Source: Prevotella sp.
GTDB taxonomy: Bacteria > Bacteroidota > Bacteroidia > Bacteroidales > Bacteroidaceae
NCBI GenBank assembly: GCA_016285245.1
Contig: JAEEQH010000019.1
Span: 1-55,847, forward strand
DNA length: 55,847 nt
Direction of reading: 5' to 3'
In this document: positions 33,852 through 41,794 of the stretch, piece by piece
How positions within the stretch are numbered: position 1 is the stretch's first letter
Layout: every line of letters begins with the position of its first letter
Position numbers and translations under genes: made by a program
The notes under the pieces: model-generated
Database searches by the model: none
The model's input: only the letters and a program-made list of their open reading frames with translations
What the model was told of the DNA's origin: nothing

Positions 33852-34592
33852 TTAATAGGTGATATCTTCGAGGAACAAGGCGTGGGCAGGCATCGACTCG
33901 CCGGCATCACTACGGCTTCGGCCCTCAATAATGTCGCGGAAGCCATCGAGGCTGACACGACCGCGCCCCACGTCGATGAGGGTACCGACAACAGCTCTGA
34001 CCATGTTGCGGAGGAAGCGGTTGGCACGGATTTCGAAGTACCACGTCGTGGGTGACGTCTGGTACCAACGGGCCGTCGTGACATGACAGAGGGTGGTCTT
34101 CACATCGGCATGAGCCTTGCAGAAAGCGCCAAAGTCCTCGTACTCCATCAGCACATTCGCCGCCTCGTTCATCTTATTGAAATCCAGTGGATAATGGATT
34201 TCGCATGAAGTATTTCTTAAGAACGGATTCTTGGCCGTGTGGACATAGTAACGATACATCCGACTAGTGGCCGAGAAACGGGCATGGAGGTCGTCAGTCA
34301 CTTGTTCGACCTTGCTGACGGCAATATCGCAAGGCAGCAGGCGGTTGAGCTTGTAGGCCAATTGTTCGGGGGTACTGAGCAACGGAGAAACGACGTCAAC
34401 ATCAAAGTGGGCCACCATCATTCGGGCGTGGACACCGGCATCGGTACGCCCCGCCCCGGTAACGGTAACGTCACAGCGCAGCAGCAGCGACAGCGCGTGC
34501 TGTAGCTGCTGCTGTACGGAGTCGCCGTTGGGCTGAATCTGCCACCCGTGATAACGGCTACCGTCGTAGCTGAACGTCACAAAATACCTCAT
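33852..34592 (-). CDS. truA: tRNA pseudouridine(38-40) synthase TruA
   Basis: Isomerises uridines 38, 39 and 40 in the anticodon arm of many tRNAs. The 246-residue length is typical. The catalytic Asp51 lies in GAGRTDAGVHARM; the N-terminus MRYFVTFSYDGSRYHGWQIQ and the later RFLRNMVRAVVGTLIDVGRG are family hallmarks. It shares the leftward strand with the EamA gene. The DUF3127 gene lies 46 nt upstream, and co-transcription from that gene is possible. Confidence 0.96.
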   Translation of the reverse strand: MRYFVTFSYDGSRYHGWQIQPNGDSVQQQLQHALSLLLRCDVTVTGAGRTDAGVHARMMVAHFDVDVVSPLLSTPEQLAYKLNRLLPCDIAVSKVEQVTDDLHARFSATSRMYRYYVHTAKNPFLRNTSCEIHYPLDFNKMNEAANVLMEYEDFGAFCKAHADVKTTLCHVTTARWYQTSPTTWYFEIRANRFLRNMVRAVVGTLIDVGRGRVSLDGFRDIIEGRSRSDAGESMPAHALFLEDITY

Positions 34593-34638
34593 GACAAAAC
34601 ACCTTCCCCTTCACAAGGGACGGCTGCCTTACAACGCT

Positions 34639-35058
34639 TTAGAAGGGCAGGTCGTCAGAAGTTCCCTCGGCAGCAGGTTCCTGAGCTGGCGGGAACGGCG
34701 AGGTGGCGGCAGCTGCCTGGGGAGCAGCAGCCTGCGGCGGGAACGGTGCGGCATCGGCCACAGGAGCGCCGGCCACGGGAGGCACCTGTCCGCGAACAAT
34801 ATTGTACGCACGGATATCGTTGAACCAGCGACCGTTAAACTCGTGGGCATCGATATCGAACTGGACGGTGACGTCCTCGTTCATCTGGATGTTGAACTGC
34901 TTGATACGGTCCTCGCCAAAGATACGGAAAAGACACTTGCGGGGATACTGGCCGGGGACTTCTATAACATAGTCCTGCGACATCCATGCGTTGCCCGTGC
35001 GCTGGGAAACACCACTCTGAGCTGGTAATACAGCAATGATTCTACCTGTTAAATCCAT
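34639..35058 (-). CDS. DUF3127 protein with an SSB-like C-terminal tip
   Basis: A 139-residue protein. Residues 1-90 match DUF3127 (MDLTGRIIAVLPAQSGVS, then RKCLFRIFGEDRIKQF and FDIDAHEFNGRWFNDIRAYNI), a small OB-like beta fold. A Pro/Ala-rich linker (about 91-131) leads to a final SDDLPF. That layout of OB-type domain, disordered linker and acidic DxxPF tip is the layout of single-stranded DNA-binding protein, whose tip recruits repair and replication enzymes. It is divergent from dnaN, with 175 bp between starts. A role at single-stranded DNA or as a partner hub is my inference. Confidence 0.8.
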   Translation of the reverse strand: MDLTGRIIAVLPAQSGVSQRTGNAWMSQDYVIEVPGQYPRKCLFRIFGEDRIKQFNIQMNEDVTVQFDIDAHEFNGRWFNDIRAYNIVRGQVPPVAGAPVADAAPFPPQAAAPQAAAATSPFPPAQEPAAEGTSDDLPF

Positions 35059-35158
35059 AATTTTTTGTATGTTAACTGTTGATTTTACTAAAATGCGACG
35101 GCGAAATTACTAAAAATAGTTTGAAAAGCAGAATTTTTCGGCATAATTTTTTTTAATC

Positions 35159-35180
35159 ACACAAATTTTGTGTAACTTTG
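35159..35180 (+). promoter_or_regulatory. dnaN promoter -7 element with an adjacent palindrome
   Basis: TAACTTTG at 35173-35180 matches TAnnTTTG. A dyad, ACACAAA-T-TTTGTGT (35159-35173), abuts it and shares one base with it. It could be an operator or a chance AT-rich dyad. Confidence 0.5.
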
Positions 35181-35233
35181 CCGATAATTCGGCGTAAAGA
35201 AACCGTTAGGAAAAACTAAAAACAAAAAACAAT

Positions 35234-36358
35234 ATGAGATTCACAGTATCAAGCACCGCATTGAGCGCAAAACTCGTCGCACTTTCAAGAGTCATCAACA
35301 GCAAGAATGCCCTCCCCATCCTGGGCGACTTCGTGTTCGACATCAAAGGTCAGACACTCAGCCTGACGGCATCGGATAGTGAGAACACCATGCAGACCAC
35401 CGTGGAACTGATTGAGGCCGACAGCGAGGGACGCTTCGCTATCGCTAACCACGACCTGCTGGAAGCCGTCAAGGGATTCTCCGAGCAGCCCATCACCTTC
35501 GATGTTGACCTTCAGCAGAATATCGCCAAGATCAACTACCAGAACGGACTCTTCTCCCTGCCGACGGAAAACGCCGACGAGTATCCCTCGGCTCAGGCCG
35601 TCAGCGACGGTGCCACCACCATCGTCATCAGCAGTCCCCTGTTGCTGGACAACATCAACCGTTCCATCTTCGCAACGGCACAGGACGAGTTGCGCCCCGT
35701 GATGAACGGTATCTACTTCGACTTGACGCCCGACTGTCTGGCCATCGTAGCCAGCGACGGTCACAAGCTGGTGCGCAACAAGCTCTACGACATCAAGAGC
35801 GAGCAGCCCGCCGCCTTCATCCTGCCGAAGAAGCCTGCCACCCTGCTGAAGAGCCTTCTGGGTAAGGACGGCGGCGACGTCATCATCCGCTTCGACGAGC
35901 GCAATGCCGAGATTAACTACGGCGACGGCACCATCATCTGCCGACTCATCGAGGGCCGCTATCCCAACTATAACAGCGTCATTCCTCAGAACAACCCCAA
36001 CGAGCTGCGCATCGACCGCAATGGTCTGCTGGCAGCCCTGCGCCGCGTGCAGCCCTTTGCCAACGACTCCAGCAACCTCATCCGCTTCCACGTTGAAGGC
36101 TCCACGCTTCAGCTCGATGCCGAGGACTACGACTTCTCGAAGACCGCCACGGAGCGTATCAGCTGCGAGTATAACGGTCAGACGATGAGCATCGGTTTCA
36201 AGGGCTCGTCGTTCATCGAGATTCTCAGCAACTTCACCAGCCAGGAGGTGCTCATCCAGTTGGCTGACCCCAGCCGTGCCGGTCTCGTACTGCCCTCTGA
36301 GCAGCCCGAGAATCAGGATGTGCTGATGCTGATGATGCCGATGTTGTTGAATGATTGA
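35234..36358 (+). CDS. dnaN: DNA polymerase III beta subunit (sliding clamp)
   Basis: Forms the ring that tethers DNA polymerase III and other enzymes to DNA. Its 374 residues form three clamp domains. Diagnostic parts are SKNALPILGDFVFDI near residue 25, RPVMNGIYFDL in domain 2 and the C-terminal DVLMLMMPMLLND, whose MP-M-L element lies at the partner-binding pocket. The start is ATG 35234, 53 nt after the -7 element. The stop TGA merges into GAAGTTAA words that fill the gap to the exonuclease. Confidence 0.97.
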   Translation: MRFTVSSTALSAKLVALSRVINSKNALPILGDFVFDIKGQTLSLTASDSENTMQTTVELIEADSEGRFAIANHDLLEAVKGFSEQPITFDVDLQQNIAKINYQNGLFSLPTENADEYPSAQAVSDGATTIVISSPLLLDNINRSIFATAQDELRPVMNGIYFDLTPDCLAIVASDGHKLVRNKLYDIKSEQPAAFILPKKPATLLKSLLGKDGGDVIIRFDERNAEINYGDGTIICRLIEGRYPNYNSVIPQNNPNELRIDRNGLLAALRRVQPFANDSSNLIRFHVEGSTLQLDAEDYDFSKTATERISCEYNGQTMSIGFKGSSFIEILSNFTSQEVLIQLADPSRAGLVLPSEQPENQDVLMLMMPMLLND

Positions 36359-36427
36359 AGAAGTTAACGAAGTTAGAGAAGTTAAGAAGTTAAGAAGTTA
36401 ACGAAGAAGTTGAGAAGTTAGAGAATA
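36359..36427 (+). repeat. GAAGTTAA / GAAGTTAGAGAA words between dnaN and the exonuclease
   Basis: Eight copies of AGAAGTTAA-like words with small changes (AACG, GAG) run up to the ATG at 36428. They carry TAA and TAG in several frames. Confidence 0.85.
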
Positions 36428-37243
36428 ATGAAACTGAACTTGCAGAAGCCACTGGTCATCTTTGACCTTGAGACGACGGGACTGGACCTGGTCAAGGACC
36501 GTATCATACAGATATCATATATTAAGGTGTACCCTGACGGTCGCGAAGAGCGCGGCGACGAACTCGTCAACCCCGAATGCATCATCCCCGCCGAGGTGGA
36601 GCAGCTGACGGGCATCACGAACGACGATGTGAAGGACAAGCCAACCTTCAAGCAACTGGCACAGAAGCTTTGCGACAACTTCACGGGCTGTGACTTCGCC
36701 GGTTTCAACTCTAACCATTTCGACATTCCCCTGCTGGCCGAGGAGTTCCTGCGTGCCGGCATCGATTTCGACTTCCAGAAATGTCGCCTCATCGATGCAC
36801 AGACCATTTTCCACAAGATGGAACGGCGTAACCTGGCTGCTGCCTACAAGTTCTACTGCGGGCGGAAGATGGAAGACGACTTCGAGGCCCACCGTGCCGA
36901 CCAGGATACGGAGGCTACGTACCGCGTGCTGATGGGCGAGCTCGACAAGTACGCCCCCGGCGCCAACGAAGATCCCGAGAAGGTACTGGAGAACAATATG
37001 GACCAGCTGGCAGAGTTCTCGAAGATGAACGACAACGTCGACTTCGCCGGGCGCATCGTCTGGGCCGAGGTCAACGGCCAGCGCATCGAGGTCTTCAACT
37101 TCGGCAAGCACAAGGGCAAGCCCGTTGCCGACGTGCTCCGTTTCGATCCTGGCTACTACAGCTGGATACTGGGCGGCGACTTCACCTACAACACCAAGCA
37201 GGTACTCACACGCATCCGCCTTCGCGAGGCACAGATGCGCTAA
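36428..37243 (+). CDS. DnaQ-type 3'-5' exonuclease with a C-terminal DUF3820-like segment
   Basis: A 271-residue nuclease. The DEDDh exonuclease core (about 8-175) shows VIFDLETTGLD with metal ligands Asp13 and Glu15, GFNSNHFDIPLL for motif II and EAHRADQDTEAT for motif III with the catalytic His. The last 60 residues contain FNFGKHKGKPVADVLRFDPGYYSWIL, a segment seen in DUF3820/exonuclease X-type proteins. It probably proofreads or trims DNA ends. It follows dnaN on the same strand, a frequent arrangement in Bacteroidales. Confidence 0.9.
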   Translation: MKLNLQKPLVIFDLETTGLDLVKDRIIQISYIKVYPDGREERGDELVNPECIIPAEVEQLTGITNDDVKDKPTFKQLAQKLCDNFTGCDFAGFNSNHFDIPLLAEEFLRAGIDFDFQKCRLIDAQTIFHKMERRNLAAAYKFYCGRKMEDDFEAHRADQDTEATYRVLMGELDKYAPGANEDPEKVLENNMDQLAEFSKMNDNVDFAGRIVWAEVNGQRIEVFNFGKHKGKPVADVLRFDPGYYSWILGGDFTYNTKQVLTRIRLREAQMR

Positions 37244-37311
37244 TGCGCTAATTGATAATTGACAATTGAGAATTGATAATGGCGGGCTTCGCCCAAAATG
37301 ATAAGTGAGAA
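37244..37311 (+). repeat. AATTGATAATTGACAATTGAG words and a small hairpin
   Basis: Words AATTGATA, AATTGACA and AATTGAGA are followed by a GGGCTTCGCCC hairpin (37294-37304 region) and then GATAAGTGAGAAATGAGAATT. The start codon of the PorD gene at 37312 is itself inside the last word. Confidence 0.78.
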
Positions 37312-38265
37312 ATGAGAATTGAAAGATATATCCTCGGTTCCATTCGTTTCAGCCGTACTTTGCTGCTGATCAGTTTATCATTTATCATTTGTCATTTATC
37401 TTTTAGCCCCGCAAGGGCTCAGGAACTTCAGGCCAAGATCAGCATCAACCACCAGAAGGTGCAGGGTACCGATGCCTCCGTCTTCGAGAACCTCCAGCAG
37501 ACGTTGGAGCAGTTTGTCAACGAGCGGCAATGGACAGCCTTGCAGTTTCAGGAGAACGAGCGCATCCAATGCTCCTTCAGCATTACCGTCAACAAGTACG
37601 TCCAGGCGGAGAACAAGTTCCAATGCTCGGCACTCGTACAGGCCAACCGTCCTGTGTGGAACAGCGCCTATACCACGACGCTCTACAACAATACCGACCG
37701 TCAGTTCGACTTCGAGTTTGCGCAGTTCGACCAGCTGAACTTCAACGAGGAGGTCATCGACAACCAGCTCACAGCCCTCTTCGCCTACTATGCCTACCTT
37801 TTCATTGGTCTCAACCTCGACAGCTTCGCGCCCATGGGAGGTACCGACGTGCTGCAACGCTGCATGAATCTCGTGAATAACGCACAGGACTTGGGCTTCC
37901 CCGGCTGGAAGTCGTTCGAGGACTCCCGCAACCGCTTCGCCATCATCAACGACTACCTCGACGAGGCCATGAAGCCCTTCCGTCAGCTGCAGTACGACTA
38001 CTACCGCAAGGGACTCGACGAGATGTCGACCAACGTGGAACGTGGACGTACCGAGGTGACCACCGCCCTGGAGACCCACCTGAAGAAGGTCCACGAGGCC
38101 AAGCCGCTAAGTCAGCTGCCACAGATATGGACTGACTACAAGAAGGACGAGCTGGGCAACATCTACAAGGGCAAGGGCACACAGAAGGAGAAGGAGAGCA
38201 TCTACGACCTGCTGATGAGCCTCAATGCGGCCCAGAGCAGCGCGTGGGACAAGATTCGTCAATAA
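37312..38265 (+). CDS. porD: DUF4835 family, PorD-like type IX secretion protein
   Basis: A 317-residue exported protein of DUF4835, the family of PorD, needed for type IX secretion in Porphyromonas gingivalis. Family text includes LQAKISINHQKVQGTDASVFENLQQTLEQFVNERQW, PVWNSAYTTTLYNNTDRQFDFEF and APMGGTDVLQRC. The signal region is odd. Residues 18-36 (LLLISLSFIICHLSFSPARA) are encoded largely by TTATCATTTGTCATTT words, and the ATG lies in a GAGAAATGAGAATT word. The start could therefore also lie a few codons away. It supports a working T9SS for the sorting-tail proteins here. Confidence 0.82.
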   Translation: MRIERYILGSIRFSRTLLLISLSFIICHLSFSPARAQELQAKISINHQKVQGTDASVFENLQQTLEQFVNERQWTALQFQENERIQCSFSITVNKYVQAENKFQCSALVQANRPVWNSAYTTTLYNNTDRQFDFEFAQFDQLNFNEEVIDNQLTALFAYYAYLFIGLNLDSFAPMGGTDVLQRCMNLVNNAQDLGFPGWKSFEDSRNRFAIINDYLDEAMKPFRQLQYDYYRKGLDEMSTNVERGRTEVTTALETHLKKVHEAKPLSQLPQIWTDYKKDELGNIYKGKGTQKEKESIYDLLMSLNAAQSSAWDKIRQ

Positions 38266-38340
38266 AAGGGTAAAAAGGTAGAAAAGTAAAAAGGCAAAAA
38301 CGGTAAAAGGGCAAAAGGTAAAAAGATTTCTGAAGAGACC
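38266..38340 (+). repeat. GGTAAAAAGG / GGCAAAA words before recN
   Basis: Purine-only and TAA-containing words (GGTAAAAAGGTAGAAAAG and similar) fill the gap up to the recN ATG at 38341. TAA and TAG recur in several frames. Confidence 0.8.
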
Positions 38341-40005
38341 ATGCTGAAACGCTTATACATCAAGAACTTTACACTCATAGATACCCTCGACATTAACCTG
38401 TACGAGGGCTTTTCTGTGGTCACCGGCGAGACGGGTGCCGGCAAGAGCATCGTTCTGGGAGCCATCGGGCTGCTGCTGGGCCAGCGTGCCGACTCCAAGG
38501 CCTTGAAGGCGGGTACCGACAAATGTGTCATCGAGGCCCACTTCGACTTATCACGCTACGACCTCAAGACGTTCTTCGACGAGAACGACATTGAGTACGA
38601 TGCCGACGATACCATCGTACGACGCGAGCTGACAGCGGCAGGCAAGAGCCGTGCCTTCATCAACGACACCCCCGTGGCGCTGACCATGCTCCGGGAGTTG
38701 GGCGAGCAGCTCGTCGACGTTCACTCGCAACACCAGAACCTGCTGTTGCAGAAGCACGACTTCCAGCTGAGCCTCGTCGACATCATTGCCGCCGACGATG
38801 CCCTGCTCACGGACTACCGCCGCTGTTTCGACGACTACCAGGACTGCTGCCGCCAGCTGACGGCACTCCAGGAACGCGTGGAGCAGAACCGCCAACAGCA
38901 GGAGTTCCTGCAGTTCCAGTACGACGAGCTGACAGCAGCCCGTCTCGTCTGCGACGAGCAGGAGGAGCTGGAGCGCCGTAGCGACACGATGACCCATGCT
39001 GAGGACATCAAACGGGCACTCTACGAGGCCGACAACGCCCTGTCGGGTGACAACAGCGGCATCGTCACGACGCTGAAGAACGCCACCGCCGCCCTCCACG
39101 CCATCGAACGTGTGTTCCCTGTAGCCAGCGAGCTGACGGAGCGCATGGACAGCAGCTATATCGAACTGAAAGACATCGCCTCTGAGGTCAGCGCCCATCT
39201 GGACGATATCGACTTCGACCCTGCCGAGCTCGACACCATCAATGAGCGTCTGGACCGTCTGAACGACCTCGAGAAGAAATACCGCGTCACCACCGTCGAC
39301 GAGCTCATCACCCTGCGTGACAACCTCGCCCGGCAACTTGCCGACATCGAGAACAGCGACGACACCATCCAGCAGTTGCGCAACCGCTCCGACGAGCTGA
39401 AAAGCCGCTGCCAGAAAGCTGCCGATGCCCTCACCCGTGAGCGTACGAAGGCGGCCCGCAAGATTGAGGAGGAGCTGCGCCAACGGTTAGTGCCGCTGGG
39501 TATGCCCAATGTTCGTTTCTCCGTCGACATCCAGCCGACGGAGCTGCGTAGCAACGGTCAGGACCAGGTGTCCCTGCTCTTCTCCGCCAACACCTCCACC
39601 CCACTCCAGCCCGTGGCACAGGTGGCTTCCGGCGGCGAGATAGCCCGCGTCATGCTGTCGCTGAAGGCGATGATTAGCAGCGCCGTGAAGCTGCCCACCA
39701 TCATCTTCGACGAGATAGACACGGGTGTCAGCGGCAAGATGGCCGAGTGCATGGCGCGTATCATGCAGGAGATGGGTGGTCATGGCCGTCAGGTCATCAG
39801 CATCACCCACCTGCCGCAGATTGCCGCCCTGGGCACCCATCATTATAAGGTATATAAAGAAGAGACGGCCTCAGGTACCGTCAGCTATATGCGCGAGCTG
39901 ACTGCCGAGGAGCGTGTCGGCGAGATAGCCCAGATGCTCAGCGGCAGCGCCGTCAGCGAAGCTGCCATCCAGAATGCGAAGGAACTTTTAAGCGCTACGC
40001 GCTAA
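38341..40005 (+). CDS. recN: DNA repair protein RecN
   Basis: An SMC-like ATPase acting early in double-strand-break repair. It has 554 residues. Walker A is GETGAGKSIVLG (29-40), two long coiled-coil halves span about 150-340 (LEERVEQNRQQQEFLQFQYDELTAARL and others), and the C-terminal head has the signature QVASGGEIARVMLSLK and Walker B TIIFDEIDTGVSG. The N-terminal MLKRLYIKNFTLID is diagnostic. It follows porD on the same strand across GGTAAAAAGG words. Confidence 0.96.
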   Translation: MLKRLYIKNFTLIDTLDINLYEGFSVVTGETGAGKSIVLGAIGLLLGQRADSKALKAGTDKCVIEAHFDLSRYDLKTFFDENDIEYDADDTIVRRELTAAGKSRAFINDTPVALTMLRELGEQLVDVHSQHQNLLLQKHDFQLSLVDIIAADDALLTDYRRCFDDYQDCCRQLTALQERVEQNRQQQEFLQFQYDELTAARLVCDEQEELERRSDTMTHAEDIKRALYEADNALSGDNSGIVTTLKNATAALHAIERVFPVASELTERMDSSYIELKDIASEVSAHLDDIDFDPAELDTINERLDRLNDLEKKYRVTTVDELITLRDNLARQLADIENSDDTIQQLRNRSDELKSRCQKAADALTRERTKAARKIEEELRQRLVPLGMPNVRFSVDIQPTELRSNGQDQVSLLFSANTSTPLQPVAQVASGGEIARVMLSLKAMISSAVKLPTIIFDEIDTGVSGKMAECMARIMQEMGGHGRQVISITHLPQIAALGTHHYKVYKEETASGTVSYMRELTAEERVGEIAQMLSGSAVSEAAIQNAKELLSATR

Positions 40006-40080
40006 ATGAAAAATTGAAGAATTGAAAAATTGAAGAATTGAAAAAAGTCCTGAAGTCCTTGCAAAAAATGAAATTGAAAA
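40006..40080 (+). repeat. AATTGAAGAATTGAAAA words before the TPR gene
   Basis: ATTGAAGA and ATTGAAAA alternate from the recN stop to the next ATG, broken by GTCCTGAAGTCCTTG. This is the word class also seen at 1503-1535 and 3480-3500. Confidence 0.82.
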
Positions 40081-41751
40081 ATGAGAAATAAGATACTTTT
40101 ATTGACTGTCATCAGTCTGTTGTCATTCATGCCCGCAGGGGCACAGTCATGGACGAAGAAAGCCGCGAAGTCGGTGTTCACCCTGAAGACCTTCGACGAC
40201 AAGGGCACGCTGCTGGGCAGCGCCGGCGGTTTCTACGTCGGTACCGACGGCGAGTGCGTCAGCAACTTCGAGCCCTTCCGTGGTGCCTCGCGCGCCATCA
40301 TTATCGATGCCCAGGGCAAGGAGTGGCCCGTGGAATATCTGCTAGGGGCCAACGGCACGTACGACGTGGCGAAGTTCCGCGTTGCCGCCCGTAAGACGAC
40401 ACCCCTGCCCATCGCCGCCACCGCTGCCGCCGAGGGGACGACACTCTGGCTGCTTCCTTACCTCAATACCAAGGACTGTCCGTCGGGCACTGTCCGCAAG
40501 GCCGAGACCTTCATGGGCGACTACCAGTACTACACCATCGCCCTCCCCTCGTCCACCGAGGCTGTGGGCTGTCCGCTGCTAAACGCCAGCGGCGAGGTTG
40601 TGGGACTGATGCAGGCGCCGGCCGTGGCTGGCGACACCCTGTCGTATGCCGTCAGCGCCCGCTATGCCGACTCCCTGCGTATCACGGGGCTGAGTCTGGG
40701 TGATGCCACCCTGCAAAGCACGAAGATCAAGAAGGACCTGCCCGCCACCCCCGATCAGGCTCTGCTCATGCTCTACGTCGCCAGCGGCAGTACCGACTCT
40801 ACAGCCTATGCCACCCTTGTCGACGACTTCATCCGTAAGTTCCCGCAGGAGCCCGACGGCTATTTCTACCGTGCCCAGCTCCACACACAGGCCTTTCGTT
40901 TCGGCGATGCCGACAACGATATGGCGCAGGCGCTGAAGGTGACGAAGAAGGCCGACGAGACCCACTACAACTACTCGTCGCTTATATATAATAAGGTGAT
41001 TTATCTGGCCGACCACCCGTACGAGCCGTGGACGCTCGACAAAGCCCTCGACGAGGCGCGCGAGGCCGAACGTCTGAACCCCCTCGATGCCTACCGTCAC
41101 CAGCAGGCCGTCATCCTCTATGCACAGAAGAAGTACCAGGATGCCTACGACGTCTACGCCTCCCTCTTCCAGGGGCAGCTCCGTTCTGCCGAGCTCTTCT
41201 TCGAGGCGTCGCGCTGCCGTGAGCAGCTCAAGGACAGCGCAGGAGTGCTGGCCTTGCTCGACTCCTGTGTCGCCACCTTCAGCCGTCCCTATCTGAAGGA
41301 GGCTGCCCCCTACCTCCTGGTACGTGCCCAGGCACGTCGTGAGAACGGGCGCTACCGCGAGGCGATGGCCGACCTTAACGACTACGAGCAGCTGATGGCC
41401 GCCACGGTCAACGACCAGTTCTACTACCTCCGCCATCAGGTGGCCATCGGCGCCCGCCAGTATCAGCAGGCGCTGAACGACATCGACCGTGCCATCACCA
41501 TGCAGCCCCAGAACGACCTCTACTATTCCGAGAAGGCGTCGCTCCAGGTGCGTGTCGGTCTTTACGACGAGGCGATGGAGACGGCCCGCCAATGCATCGC
41601 CATTGCCTCTGAGCATAGCGACGGCTACCTGTTCCTCGGTCTTGCCCAATGTCTGAAGGGCAACAAGAAGGAGGGTGTCGCCAACCTCACGAAAGCCAAA
41701 GAGCTCGGCGACCCTCAGGCCGACGAGCTCATAGAGAAATATGGGAAATAG
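40081..41751 (+). CDS. Secreted trypsin-fold pseudo-protease with TPR repeats
   Basis: A 556-residue protein with a signal peptide (KILLLTVISLLSFMPAGAQ). Residues about 25-210 follow the S1C (DegP-type) protease pattern: AGGFYVGTDGECVSNFEPF where family members have a TNxHV motif, YDVAKFRV with the Asp kept, and STEAVGCPLLNASGEVVGL where GNSGGPL is expected. By that alignment the catalytic His and Ser are both replaced. From about 225 to 556 there are six or more TPR-like helix pairs, ending LGLAQCLKGNKKEGVANLTKAKELGD. It is probably an envelope scaffold that binds peptides. A GC-poor segment, TATATAATAAGGTG, lies at 40983-40998. Confidence 0.75.
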   Translation: MRNKILLLTVISLLSFMPAGAQSWTKKAAKSVFTLKTFDDKGTLLGSAGGFYVGTDGECVSNFEPFRGASRAIIIDAQGKEWPVEYLLGANGTYDVAKFRVAARKTTPLPIAATAAAEGTTLWLLPYLNTKDCPSGTVRKAETFMGDYQYYTIALPSSTEAVGCPLLNASGEVVGLMQAPAVAGDTLSYAVSARYADSLRITGLSLGDATLQSTKIKKDLPATPDQALLMLYVASGSTDSTAYATLVDDFIRKFPQEPDGYFYRAQLHTQAFRFGDADNDMAQALKVTKKADETHYNYSSLIYNKVIYLADHPYEPWTLDKALDEAREAERLNPLDAYRHQQAVILYAQKKYQDAYDVYASLFQGQLRSAELFFEASRCREQLKDSAGVLALLDSCVATFSRPYLKEAAPYLLVRAQARRENGRYREAMADLNDYEQLMAATVNDQFYYLRHQVAIGARQYQQALNDIDRAITMQPQNDLYYSEKASLQVRVGLYDEAMETARQCIAIASEHSDGYLFLGLAQCLKGNKKEGVANLTKAKELGDPQADELIEKYGK

Positions 41752-41789
41752 TCCTTCCCTTATTATAGGATTCGGGAAATAGTCCTTCC
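41743..41789. repeat. 16-bp direct repeat (GGGAAATAGTCCTTCC) around the TPR gene stop
   Basis: Identical copies at 41743-41758 and 41774-41789. The first contains the TAG stop of the TPR gene. The second lies before the dnaB stop on the other strand. No clear hairpin. Confidence 0.8.
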
Positions 41790-41794
41790 GCTTT

